From: Bacteroidales bacterium
GTDB taxonomy: Bacteria > Bacteroidota > Bacteroidia > Bacteroidales > P3
NCBI GenBank assembly: GCA_012837565.1
Contig: DUQY01000175.1
Span: 1 to 18,980 of the forward strand
Reading direction: 5' to 3'
Length of the DNA stretch: 18,980 bases
Shown: in pieces, positions 1 to 7,307 of the stretch
How the letters are laid out: every line of letters starts with the position of its first letter
Position numbering within the stretch: position 1 is the stretch's first letter
Translations under genes and position numbers: made by a program
The notes under the pieces: model-generated
Told to the model about the DNA's origin: nothing
Seen by the model: the letters and a program-made list of their open reading frames with translations, nothing else
The model's database searches: none

Positions 1-4
1 GAAT

Positions 5-33
5 CTTAATATTGAATATTTAGGAATATTAAG
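5..33. terminator. AT-rich hairpin, possible terminator of the preceding gene
   Basis: A perfect 9-bp inverted repeat (CTTAATATT at 5-13, AATATTAAG at 25-33) surrounds an 11-nt loop. It could end a gene lying off the left edge. The arms are almost all A/T and no clean T-run follows, so this could be chance in AT-rich intergenic DNA. Confidence 0.25.
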
Positions 34-92
34 TTAAGGATTGCTTATTTAAGTAACCTTTTTGATGTATGAATTAATAAATAAAAAATATC

Positions 93-473
93 ATGAACAG
101 AGATACAATAATATATGCAATAATATTCTCAGTTATATTATGCATAAGTGGAAACACAGCATTTTCTCAACTTAAAGTAAAGGGAGATAATGGAAAAGTT
201 ATTATAGGAACAGTACCTGATGAATCTTCTCAACAATATGTGGAAGACTTTGATAACATTTTGTCAGCTTCAATATTTGGAAAAGGAGGAAATGGGGCAA
301 GTTTTGAAATTAAAATAAAAAATATTTATGGTTTAGTTTTAATAAATGTTCCTCTTAATGTGCTTTTAAATGAGAAACAAATATACTTAAACAGCTTGTC
401 TGCTGGAATGTATTTGTTAGAATTAATTTCAAATGATGAAGTTTTAGATTATAAAACAATAATAAAACAATAG
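93..473 (+). CDS. Small secreted protein with degenerate T9SS type A C-terminal tail, probably a deletion-derived mosaic
   Basis: A 126-residue protein with a Sec signal peptide (residues 1 to about 25, ending TAFSQ). Residues 27-65 (LKVKGDNGKVIIGT, then FDNILSASIFGKGG) resemble the mature N-terminus of a large Bacteroidota family of secreted proteins. From about residue 68 the sequence switches to GASFEIKI and then to a T9SS-like tail with an IYGLVLINVPLN core, an LNSLSAGMYLLEL segment and a basic IIKQ end. The middle expected of a complete cargo protein is missing, which suggests an internal deletion joined two parts in frame. DNA at 297-319 is identical to the remnant at 1528-1550. The stop lies 4 bp before the next start, so the two are probably cotranscribed. 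It may be expressed, but I cannot assign a function. The start is the only Met before the hydrophobic segment. Confidence 0.6.
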   Translation: MNRDTIIYAIIFSVILCISGNTAFSQLKVKGDNGKVIIGTVPDESSQQYVEDFDNILSASIFGKGGNGASFEIKIKNIYGLVLINVPLNVLLNEKQIYLNSLSAGMYLLELISNDEVLDYKTIIKQ

Positions 474-477
474 CCTT

Positions 478-1374
478 ATGAAAAAGATAATATTAATTAT
501 ATGTTTTGTGTTTGTTTATTCAAGTGCTTTTTCTCAATATTTAGTTGATGGATTAAAATGGAATAATACATCTGGAGGAACAGATGATTGGGGAGTAAAT
601 ATATATAGAAATTTCATTTATAAAGTTGATGGAGATACGACAATAAATGGAGTTGCTTATAAGATTATAAAAAAGAATTATCCTGATGTCGACAATCAAT
701 GGACTTCTGTTTTTTATTTAAGAGAAAATAATAGAAAATGGTATTTAATTGGTCGCAATGGAAACTTAAATACTGAGGAAGAATTATTGTATGATTTTTC
801 TTTAATGACAGGGGATAGCATTAATCTTCCTTGGGCGAACAATAACAGTGTAAAAGTTGTAGCAGATGGTGATACTATTTTAGAAAATGGAGAAAGTAGA
901 AAATATTTGATATTAGGTAATAACGATGTTCCAACAAACTATTATGACATATGGATTGAGGGATTGGGTAGTGCGATCTCTTGCGTTGATGTACCATGTT
1001 TTTATTTAATTACTGTAGATGCTTGTGCGACTTCTCTATGTGTTTCTTTTAATGAAGAACTTCTTTTTACTTCATATCCTAACTTACATTGTTATGATAC
1101 AGGAGGTAATTTTATTACTTCTTTAAACGATATCTTCATTGAAGATAATTCAATAGCTCTTTATCCTAACCCAGCATGCAAAGAAGTCAATATAAGTTCT
1201 GAGAATATTATTAATTCTATTGAAATATTTAATTCTCTTGGTCAAAAGCTTTATCAAACGAATGTTAAAGCAAAGGGGAAAACTCTTGATATTAATTCTC
1301 TTTCAAAAGGAGTTTATATTATTGGAGTTAGTACTGATAAAGGATATGTTAGAAAGAAATTGATTAAGAATTAA
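478..1374 (+). CDS. T9SS-secreted protein of unknown function, upstream copy of a tandem pair
   Basis: A 298-residue protein with a signal peptide (residues 1-20, MKKII...AFSQ), an uncharacterised body and a T9SS type A sorting domain from about residue 225. The tail contains YPNP, EIFNSLGQKLYQT, DINSLSKGVYIIGV and a basic KKLIKN end. The T9SS is known to move such proteins across the outer membrane and remove the tail, so a surface-attached or released product is expected. The body shares blocks with the protein at 1713-2576: DGLxWNNTxGG, YKVxGDTTINGVxYKIIK, RENNxKW, DIWxEGxGS and PNLxCYDTGG. Unlike that paralog it has a cysteine-rich stretch after IEGLGS (SCVDVPC, then two more Cys before the shared NLHC). 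No known enzyme motif was recognised. A terminator-like hairpin begins 16 bp after the stop. Confidence 0.8.
   Translation: MKKIILIICFVFVYSSAFSQYLVDGLKWNNTSGGTDDWGVNIYRNFIYKVDGDTTINGVAYKIIKKNYPDVDNQWTSVFYLRENNRKWYLIGRNGNLNTEEELLYDFSLMTGDSINLPWANNNSVKVVADGDTILENGESRKYLILGNNDVPTNYYDIWIEGLGSAISCVDVPCFYLITVDACATSLCVSFNEELLFTSYPNLHCYDTGGNFITSLNDIFIEDNSIALYPNPACKEVNISSENIINSIEIFNSLGQKLYQTNVKAKGKTLDINSLSKGVYIIGVSTDKGYVRKKLIKN
1159..1374 (+). repeat. Duplicated T9SS-tail coding segment (partner copy 2361-2576)
   Basis: The last 216 bp of the two tandem paralogs align without gaps. Comparing them codon by codon I count 23 mismatches (about 89 % identity) and 8 changes in 71 residues. The upstream coding parts are far more divergent, with insertions and deletions. 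This suggests recent exchange, or strong constraint on the tail. Confidence 0.85.
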
Positions 1375-1390
1375 AAAACGAAAATAAGGG

Positions 1391-1428
1391 ATAAGAAGTT
1401 TATCTAATATTTTAGGTAAACTTCCTAT
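1391..1428 (+). terminator. Hairpin terminator after the first T9SS paralog
   Basis: Two 15-nt arms (1391-1405 and 1414-1428) pair with one mismatch and one G-U, around an AT-only 8-nt loop. The hairpin follows the stop codon at 1374 by 16 bp. A T-rich run (ATCTCTTTT) follows. Its place between a complete gene and pseudogene debris fits an intrinsic terminator. Confidence 0.6.
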
Positions 1429-1617
1429 ATCTCTTTTGGGAATGTAATTATTAACGCTCCTGCAAATATTCTTTTAAAACCTGTTGAAGATGTAATTATT
1501 CAATCGAATTTTGAAGTTGTAAGTGGAGCAAGTTTTGAAATTAAAATAAATAACAGCGATGAAAACACATGTTTATTAATTAGTATTAGGGTTATTCATT
1601 ACCTTATTTGCATTTAA
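1420..1617 (+). pseudogene. C-terminal remnant of a secreted repeat-domain protein
   Basis: This frame is open from just inside the terminator hairpin to a TAA at 1615-1617 but has no plausible start. Residues coded from 1441 read NVIINAPANILLKPV, then VIIQSNFEVVSGASFEIKI. That rhythm resembles the small beta-rich domains that precede or replace T9SS tails in Bacteroidota surface proteins (the '3-coathanger stack' type), an assignment made from memory of the family. The core at 1528-1550 is identical to 297-319 in the first gene. It looks like the 3' end of a gene whose 5' part was lost. The last codons overlap the next remnant and may be read-through. Confidence 0.5.
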
Positions 1618-1711
1618 TCTTAATGCACAAGACTATGAGTATATCCCATTGGTTAAACCTGGATTGCAGATTTGGACAGATGATTTTACTGATGCTGCAA
1701 ATAGATATTAA
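1559..1711 (+). pseudogene. N-terminal remnant of a secreted protein with an in-frame stop in the signal peptide
   Basis: An ATG at 1559 is followed by MKTHVY, a TAA at codon 7 (1577-1579), and then LVLGLFITLFAFNLNAQ, a clear second half of a signal peptide with an NAQ cleavage site. The mature part begins DYEYIPLVKPGLQIW, a pattern I associate with a Bacteroidota family of secreted proteins, and ends at a second stop after NRY (1709-1711), one base before the next gene. Both the premature stop and the cut at about residue 50 argue for a dead 5' fragment. A sequencing error at the first stop would not rescue the missing remainder. Confidence 0.6.
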
Positions 1712-1712
1712 T

Positions 1713-2576
1713 ATGAAAAAGATTATTTTTTTACTAGTTCAAATTGCTTTTATGGCAAACGTTTATTCTCAAGGTTTTCTTAAGGATGGGCTAACTTGGA
1801 ACAATACCAAAGGAGGTAGTTATTCTCAGAATTCGAATTTTACATATAAGGTACAGGGTGATACGACTATCAATGGTGTCATTTATAAGATTATTAAGGA
1901 AAGTTACCCTGATATAGACACTAATTGGAATACCCGTATTTATGCCAGAGAAAATAATGGGAAATGGTTTTTTAAAGTTATCGGCACTACAGTTGAATCA
2001 ATGGATATACCATACTACAACTTCAATGTAAATGTTGGTGATACTGTTGATGTATGGAATAGTTATGATGAATGGCATCACAGATCTGCTGTTTCAAGTA
2101 TTGATTCGGTAACTTTGGATAATGGGGAAAGGAGAAAGAGAATTCATTTATCTAATTGGTATGGTGATATATGGGTTGAAGGTATTGGTTCTGTTATTCA
2201 TTATCTAGATACACCTCTTTCAATGTTTGGTGAGTTCCGTTATCTGTGTGCAAAGCAGGATGATACTCTTCTTTATACTTTGTTTCCTAACTTAAACTGT
2301 TATGATACTGGGGGTATATTTATGAATTTGGTTGATGTTTCTAAAGATAATATTGTAAGTCTTTATCCTAACCCTGCAAAAAGTGAAGTAAATATTAGTT
2401 CAGAGAGTATTATTAATTCTATTGAGGTATTTAATTCTCTTGGACAAAAGGTTTATCAAACTAATGTAAAAGCAAAGGGAAAAACTCTTGATATTAATTC
2501 TCTTTCAAAGGGAGTTTATATTATTGGAGTTAGTACTGATATGGGATATATTAGAAAGAAATTGATTAAGGAATAA
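1713..2576 (+). CDS. T9SS-secreted protein of unknown function, downstream copy of the tandem pair
   Basis: A 287-residue protein, counting from the ATG at 1713. An in-frame Met at 1608 would add 35 residues, but these are the out-of-frame reading of the remnant signal peptide; the proper signal peptide (MKKIIFLLVQIAFMANVYSQ) starts at 1713. The body is homologous to the product of 478-1374, with the same order of blocks (DGLTWNNTKGG, TTINGVIYKIIK, RENNGKW, DIWVEGIGS, NLNCYDTGG). The T9SS type A tail starts near residue 212 and ends in KKLIKE. The cysteine-rich insert of the other copy is absent. Start and stop suggest a full-length secreted cargo protein, probably surface-exposed. No catalytic motif is visible, so its role is unknown. 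It may be transcribed separately, because a terminator lies between the paralogs. Confidence 0.8.
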   Translation: MKKIIFLLVQIAFMANVYSQGFLKDGLTWNNTKGGSYSQNSNFTYKVQGDTTINGVIYKIIKESYPDIDTNWNTRIYARENNGKWFFKVIGTTVESMDIPYYNFNVNVGDTVDVWNSYDEWHHRSAVSSIDSVTLDNGERRKRIHLSNWYGDIWVEGIGSVIHYLDTPLSMFGEFRYLCAKQDDTLLYTLFPNLNCYDTGGIFMNLVDVSKDNIVSLYPNPAKSEVNISSESIINSIEVFNSLGQKVYQTNVKAKGKTLDINSLSKGVYIIGVSTDMGYIRKKLIKE

Positions 2577-2657
2577 AAATAAATAATAGTTCAAAACATG
2601 AAGATTTGGAGGGAATTGATAATCCAAGAACTAAAAGATGTAATTTATTCTACGAAT

Positions 2658-2712
2658 TTTAGAAAATAATAATCCTTTTTAGATTAATTATGAAATTAAT
2701 TTTCTAAATTTG
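2658..2712 (+). promoter_or_regulatory. Candidate atpB promoter -7 box within an inverted repeat
   Basis: TAAATTTG at 2705-2712 matches the Bacteroidota -7 consensus TAnnTTTG and lies 20 bp before the atpB start. I see no good -33 TTTG at the right distance. A perfect 10-bp inverted repeat (TTTAGAAAAT at 2658-2667, ATTTTCTAAA at 2699-2708) overlaps the box. It could be an operator or a terminator for the upstream gene, or AT-rich coincidence. Confidence 0.4.
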
Positions 2713-2732
2713 CCAATTCAATTGATTTAATT

Positions 2733-3821
2733 ATGAAAAGGATACTATTATTATTAACTATACTATTTAGTTTACAGCTAAGTGCAATTGCTTCTGATGT
2801 TAAAGATGCTCCATTTGATCCAGGTCAAATGATTATGGAGCATATTGGTGACGACCATTCTTGGCATATTTTTACATATAAAGCCAAGCATATATCAATC
2901 CCCCTTCCTGTAATTCTAATTAATGATGGAAAGATAGATGTGTTTATGTCAAGTAGGTTTGAACATGGTCACGCTCACTATAAAGGATATGGGATTGGAT
3001 TATTAGATATACATGCAGAAAAGGTAAAAGGAAAGATAATATGTGTTGATGATAACGGTCAATGGACAGGAGAAACTCCTTTTGATTTTTCAATAACAAA
3101 GAATGTTCTTATGATGTTCATTGTATCGGGCATAATTATAGGTGTTGTCTTTAGAGCTAAATCAATAGCTAAGAAAAGAGTTGGTAAATCTCCTAAAGGA
3201 ACACAAACCATAATAGAGTTTGTTATATTATTTATTAGAGATGATATAGCCATTCCTTCAATAGGGCTAAAGCGTCACGGTAAGTTTATGACCTATCTTC
3301 TGACAGCTTTTTGTTTTATTTTCCTATCAAATATAATGGGGCTATTCCCTTTCTTCCCAGGAGGAGCAAACCTAACAGGAAATATTGCAGTAACATTAGT
3401 TTTAGCTGTTTTCACCTTCATTATAACTCAGTTTTCTGCAAATAAGGCTTACTTCACACATATAGTAAATATGCCAGGAGTGCCTTGGTGGTTAAAGTTC
3501 CCAATTCCAATTATGCCAGCGGTTGAGATACTAGGACTTTTCACAAAGCCATTTGCTCTAACTGTCCGTTTGTTTGCAAACATTACAGCAGGGCATATCA
3601 TTATTCTTGGTTTCCTTTCCATAATATTTATATTTGGTGCTCAAAGCCCTGCCCTAGGATATGGAGTATCTCCTATTCCTGTCTTCTTTGCAATCTTTAT
3701 GAGCCTATTGGAAATACTAGTAGCATTTATTCAAGCTTATGTTTTCACATTGCTTTCTGCCATATACATCGGAATGGCACACGAAGAACATGCAGAAGTT
3801 ACTCCTAAGGAAATAGCATAA
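2733..3821 (+). CDS. atpB: ATP synthase F0 subunit a
   Basis: A 362-residue integral membrane protein forming the proton half-channels of F1F0-ATP synthase next to the c-ring. It begins with a hydrophobic, signal-like N-terminus and a soluble His/Asp-rich extension (to about residue 120), as in other Bacteroidota AtpB, followed by membrane helices. The essential arginine lies in KPFALTVRLFANITAGH (R279, matching E. coli R210). The position of E. coli E219 is a His (H288), and that of E. coli H245 is a Glu (E327, in SLLEIL); this reciprocal swap is also known in mitochondria and many bacteria. QAYVFTLLSAIYIGMA ends the last helix. Normally atpE, atpF and atpH follow, but here the next gene is convergent, so the subunit is encoded apart from the rest of F0 or the operon is split. 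Confidence 0.96.
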   Translation: MKRILLLLTILFSLQLSAIASDVKDAPFDPGQMIMEHIGDDHSWHIFTYKAKHISIPLPVILINDGKIDVFMSSRFEHGHAHYKGYGIGLLDIHAEKVKGKIICVDDNGQWTGETPFDFSITKNVLMMFIVSGIIIGVVFRAKSIAKKRVGKSPKGTQTIIEFVILFIRDDIAIPSIGLKRHGKFMTYLLTAFCFIFLSNIMGLFPFFPGGANLTGNIAVTLVLAVFTFIITQFSANKAYFTHIVNMPGVPWWLKFPIPIMPAVEILGLFTKPFALTVRLFANITAGHIIILGFLSIIFIFGAQSPALGYGVSPIPVFFAIFMSLLEILVAFIQAYVFTLLSAIYIGMAHEEHAEVTPKEIA

Positions 3822-3852
3822 TAATTAACAAATCAATAGAGTTTTTGAATCA

Positions 3853-3894
3853 AAGATCTACGAAAATGAAACGAAGATCTACGAAAATGAAACG
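3853..3894. repeat. Perfect 21-bp tandem repeat, two copies
   Basis: Positions 3853-3873 and 3874-3894 are identical. The unit begins AAGATCTACG and ends AATGAAACG. It abuts the terminator stem that begins at 3897. It is non-coding in context, and no function is evident. Confidence 0.9.
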
Positions 3895-3896
3895 CT

Positions 3897-3956
3897 GAAA
3901 GAATTTCCTGAATCGCCGTTTTAATTTTTTAATTCAGCGATTCAGGAATTTCTTTC
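3897..3956. terminator. Large bidirectional terminator hairpin between atpB and ung
   Basis: Arms of 22 nt (3897-3918 and 3935-3956) pair with only two mismatches, around a T-rich 16-nt loop. The hairpin sits between the convergent ends of atpB (3821) and ung (3985), so it can serve both strands. The left arm and loop start match 14936-14963, suggesting that it is built from a dispersed intergenic element. Confidence 0.75.
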
Positions 3957-3984
3957 ACTGATATAATAAATTGGATTAGTATTC

Positions 3985-4647
3985 CTACCAATCTATAGGT
4001 TTTTTCCCATTACTTATTAAGTAATTGTTAGTTTGGGAGAAGTGATTATTCCCAAAGAAACCACGATATGCAGAAAGAGGAGAGGGGTGTACAGACTTTA
4101 AAACTAAGTGTTTTGTTTCATCAATAAACCCTCCTTTCTTTTGAGCATAGCTTCCCCATAACAAAAACACTATTCCTTGTTTTTCCTTGGCTAAATGATT
4201 AATCACTGAGTCGGTAAACTCTTCCCACCCCTTGTTTTGGTGAGAGCCGGCCTTATTTGCTTCAACTGTTAGGGTAGCATTAATAAGTAATACACCTTGT
4301 TTAGCCCAGCGGCTAAGGTCATTGCTTGTTGGAAGCTCAATTCCAAGGTCGAGTTCAATCTCTTTGTATATATTTTTCAGAGAAGGAGGGCAAGGCGTAG
4401 GATCAAGAACTGAAAAACAAAGCCCATGAGCTTGATTAGGCTGGTGATAAGGGTCCTGACCAATAATCACAACCTTAGTATCATTGAAAGAACATAGGTT
4501 AAAGGCATTAAATATGTTTTTAGCCTCTGGGTAAACTACCTTATTCTTATATTCATAACTAACAAAGTTCATAAGGCTAATAAAGTATTCCTTTTCAAAT
4601 TCTTCTTTTAAAACCTCTTGCCATTCCTTTTTAATATTCACATTCAT
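3985..4647 (-). CDS. ung: Uracil-DNA glycosylase, family 1
   Basis: A 220-residue enzyme that removes uracil from DNA arising by cytosine deamination or dUTP incorporation, starting base-excision repair in the cytoplasm. All family 1 signatures are present. The water-activating loop is GQDPYHQPNQAHGL with catalytic D65, followed by stacking F78. LLINATLTV carries N123 for uracil recognition. The minor-groove intercalation loop HPSPLSAYRGFFG begins with H187. The length and the C-terminal W are typical, and no residue is missing. It lies 53 bp downstream of the barrel gene on the same strand and could be read from its promoter. The 3' end meets the bidirectional hairpin. The start is the first Met and gives the normal N-terminal length. 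Confidence 0.97.
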   Translation of the reverse strand: MNVNIKKEWQEVLKEEFEKEYFISLMNFVSYEYKNKVVYPEAKNIFNAFNLCSFNDTKVVIIGQDPYHQPNQAHGLCFSVLDPTPCPPSLKNIYKEIELDLGIELPTSNDLSRWAKQGVLLINATLTVEANKAGSHQNKGWEEFTDSVINHLAKEKQGIVFLLWGSYAQKKGGFIDETKHLVLKSVHPSPLSAYRGFFGNNHFSQTNNYLISNGKKPIDW

Positions 4648-4700
4648 ATACCATTGTTTTATGTCAATTCTTGCTAAAGCTGACTACAAATTTAGGTAAT

Positions 4701-7181
4701 TTATTTTGATTCGCCTGCTCTGGAATCAAAGCTTTCAACTTGTGGCTTTTGAACCTGTTTATTCTTATAGTATTTTCCGAAGTTGTAGCGAAGAGAAAAT
4801 GATACACGAGGACCTTGATAATTGCCCCACGATTTCGATAGGGTATTTAAGTAATGAGTTTCTCTATAATTTTCATTCATATCAAATAAATCACTTATGC
4901 TTGCAGACAATCCCAACTTATCGTTAAAGAACTTCTTCGCAACGCTTATTGAAATATCTTGAGAAGAGCTAGATGTGCTTAGCCCATACATTGAGGAGGA
5001 ATAAAAATAATAATAAACGCTTATTTCCCATTTCTTTGGAAGGGTGAAGTCGGAAGATATATTACCATTATAGCTCCAGTTTTCTCTGTTTATTTGTGCC
5101 TCGTTGGTTGAAGATAGTATTTTCATATAGCTAGCTCCAAATGAAGAGCTAAATCTCCACCATGAAAGTAATTCTTTGTTGAAACTAGCACTAAAATATA
5201 GGTTATGGTTTGAGCCAAAGTTAATTGGGATTGAGATTAATGCTAGAGGGTTATGCACAAACAGGTTTGAGTCAATTGGACTTTGTAGCCAATTTATATC
5301 ATCTTGGGTAAAAGAATATGATATATTTGTAAATAACATGTATTTCCAAGAATGAGCTAGGCTAATGGAATGGGAGTATTGCGGCTTAATATATGGATTT
5401 CCTGTTGAGTAGGAATATTCTGAAGACTTGCTAATAAATGGGTCTAAACTTCCTGACCAAGGTCTTGAAATACGATAAGAATAGGTTAGTTTTAATTGAT
5501 TATCGTCCTTAAACTTATAATTAAAACTAAGGTTTGGGAATAAATCAAAGTAATTCCTAGTATTAATACTATCTATTGCATATTGATGACCTTTTGTGTT
5601 TGTTTGCTCTGCTCTTATTCCTAATCGAATATTTAATTTCTTTTTGAAGGTATTGGAAAAGGAAGCATAAAGGGAGTTAATGTTTTCAAAATACTTGAAA
5701 TGGTTAGACTGCATTTCATCGTTGAGATATTCATTTGTTGTGGAATCTAATACCAAAGAATAGAAGTTCTTATCATTAAAATTAAAATTTGTTTTCGCTC
5801 CAGCCTCAAACCTCATTATTTTCTTAATAGGTTTAAAATAATCCACTCTTGCATTCAAATTATCGGATGAATATACCGTATTTCTCTCATACCCTTCTCT
5901 TCTAGTTAATGTTGTATTTATATCACCTAAGAAATATTCATTGAGATTTAATGAATAGCTTTCATTTTCAGAGTGAGAATAGCCAAAATCAAAGGATATC
6001 TTTGCATCCAAACTATCTAACTTCTTTACATAGTCTAGTCCAAGTCCAAAATTCCCTCTATCTGATTTATATCCACCTTTATTTACGTATGAAGAATCCA
6101 CTACCGAATAATTAGGATAAGAAGAAATAAGATAAGGCACTGTATTTTCAATCATAGGGTTTCCTCCTGAGGTATAATACAAACTAAGCCCTATTGTGCG
6201 TGTTGTATCAATTAAATAATTAGCATTAAGATTGAAATTATTATTCTGCCAAACCCACTCATTATCTCTCTCAGACTTAAACAAAATTGTATCTCCACTA
6301 GGAGTTGAGGTATATCTTTCATCCCTGCTCTTGCTTTTGCTTCCCCAGCTCATAGGAGAAAAGCCAATGGAAGTTGTCCAATTATCATCAACATAACTTA
6401 AACGAGCAGAACCATAATATTGCAAAGCCGTCTGATAAGAAGTCTGTCCCCAAACAGAACCATTAACACCATAGTTTTGGTTTTTCTTAATCCTAATATT
6501 TATTATCCCAGCTGTTCCTTCTGCATCATACTTAACTCCAGGGTTAGTCATAACCTCAAATTTCTCAACCTGGTCGGGCGTCATCCCTTTCAACATATCA
6601 ACAACAGAGCTATAATCAAGTTTTAAATCTCTACCATTATACTGGAACATAACTCCACTCTTCCCATTCAAAGTTAGTTTATCATCCTTATCAATGAAAA
6701 CACCAGGAACCTTTTTCAATAAATCAAAAGCACTTGTAGCGCTTGCCGCAAGTTGCTCGTCAATATTCATAGTAAGCTTATCCTCATCAACCTGAAATCT
6801 TTCAATTCTAGCAGTTATCACCACCCCTTCCAAGTTCCCAGTGCTCTTCATCTCAATTTCACCTAAGTCAATCTCTTTATCATCCTTAAACTTATCAATT
6901 CCAATCTTGAGATTATGCTTTTCATAACCAACAAAAGAAAATTCTAAGTTTAGGTTATCCTTCTTAACTCCTTTAATAACAAAGTTCCCACTCGTATCCG
7001 CAGAAACTCCCTTATACATATTCGTACTGTCGCTGTCCTTATACAGCACACAGTTAACAAACATAAGATTTTCTTTAGTGATGTTGTCAATAATTTTCCC
7101 TTTAACAGAATAGCGTTGAGCCATAGCTCCATTGATAAACAAGGGGAGCAAAACAAGAGACAAAAGAATGAATTTCTTCAT
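4701..7181 (-). CDS. TonB-receptor-like outer-membrane beta-barrel protein (PF14905 type)
   Basis: An 826-residue outer-membrane protein. In order it has a signal peptide (1-22, ending GAMAQ); a carboxypeptidase-regulatory-like beta-sandwich (about 24-110, VKGKIIDNITKENL to SFVGYEKHNL); a plug-like domain (about 117-233, LEGVVITAR, FDLLKKVPGV, VEKFEVMTNPGVKYDAEGTAG, then INIRIKK); and a long 22-strand-type barrel rich in alternating aromatic residues, ending SFSLRYNFGKYYKN and a hydrophilic tail. I assign it to the 'outer membrane beta-barrel family' related to, but distinct from, SusC receptors. No SusD partner gene is adjacent, so the transported ligand cannot be inferred. The start leaves a 126-bp gap after the TPR gene. 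It may be transcribed with ung, which lies 53 bp downstream. Confidence 0.85.
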   Translation of the reverse strand: MKKFILLSLVLLPLFINGAMAQRYSVKGKIIDNITKENLMFVNCVLYKDSDSTNMYKGVSADTSGNFVIKGVKKDNLNLEFSFVGYEKHNLKIGIDKFKDDKEIDLGEIEMKSTGNLEGVVITARIERFQVDEDKLTMNIDEQLAASATSAFDLLKKVPGVFIDKDDKLTLNGKSGVMFQYNGRDLKLDYSSVVDMLKGMTPDQVEKFEVMTNPGVKYDAEGTAGIINIRIKKNQNYGVNGSVWGQTSYQTALQYYGSARLSYVDDNWTTSIGFSPMSWGSKSKSRDERYTSTPSGDTILFKSERDNEWVWQNNNFNLNANYLIDTTRTIGLSLYYTSGGNPMIENTVPYLISSYPNYSVVDSSYVNKGGYKSDRGNFGLGLDYVKKLDSLDAKISFDFGYSHSENESYSLNLNEYFLGDINTTLTRREGYERNTVYSSDNLNARVDYFKPIKKIMRFEAGAKTNFNFNDKNFYSLVLDSTTNEYLNDEMQSNHFKYFENINSLYASFSNTFKKKLNIRLGIRAEQTNTKGHQYAIDSINTRNYFDLFPNLSFNYKFKDDNQLKLTYSYRISRPWSGSLDPFISKSSEYSYSTGNPYIKPQYSHSISLAHSWKYMLFTNISYSFTQDDINWLQSPIDSNLFVHNPLALISIPINFGSNHNLYFSASFNKELLSWWRFSSSFGASYMKILSSTNEAQINRENWSYNGNISSDFTLPKKWEISVYYYFYSSSMYGLSTSSSSQDISISVAKKFFNDKLGLSASISDLFDMNENYRETHYLNTLSKSWGNYQGPRVSFSLRYNFGKYYKNKQVQKPQVESFDSRAGESK

Positions 7182-7238
7182 AATAATAATAAAGATTAGG
7201 TTAAATAGCGTTATTGCATACTAGGAAACTATTTGTAA

Positions 7239-7291
7239 TCTAGTTTTATTGTATAAATTATCAAAATAAATAAAATAATAATAGAACTAGA
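7239..7291. other. Weak inverted repeat in the 126-bp gap between TPR and barrel genes
   Basis: TCTAGTT (7239-7245) and AACTAGA (7285-7291) pair across a nearly pure A/T interior that can extend the stem. It may be a weak terminator for the TPR gene or the leader of the barrel gene. No full promoter consensus was found in this gap. Confidence 0.25.
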
Positions 7292-7307
7292 CTCTAATAA
7301 CTTAGAC

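Noticed and set aside
1608..1712. N-terminal extension of the second T9SS paralog from an upstream Met
   Set aside because: Its residues are the shifted reading of the remnant signal peptide at 1559-1711. The normal signal peptide starts at 1713.
2573..2662. Possible third relic reading IKINNSSKHEDLEGIDNP after the second paralog
   Set aside because: Only the A/T-rich IKINNS start resembles the GASFEIKI module. The match is too short and low in complexity to call.
3853..3894. CRISPR-like array
   Set aside because: The two copies are contiguous with no spacer, and there are no cas genes.
4706..4927. Plus-strand open frame inside the barrel gene, and similar frames at 3059-3253, 6420-6626, 6950-7156, 7469-7696, 11369-11671, 14113-14358, 14517-14762 and 15511-15708
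   Set aside because: All lie within well-supported genes in another frame or strand and show no protein-like pattern.
4701..7181. SusC-type polysaccharide receptor
   Set aside because: No adjacent SusD gene, and the plug and barrel pattern fits the PF14905-type barrel family better.
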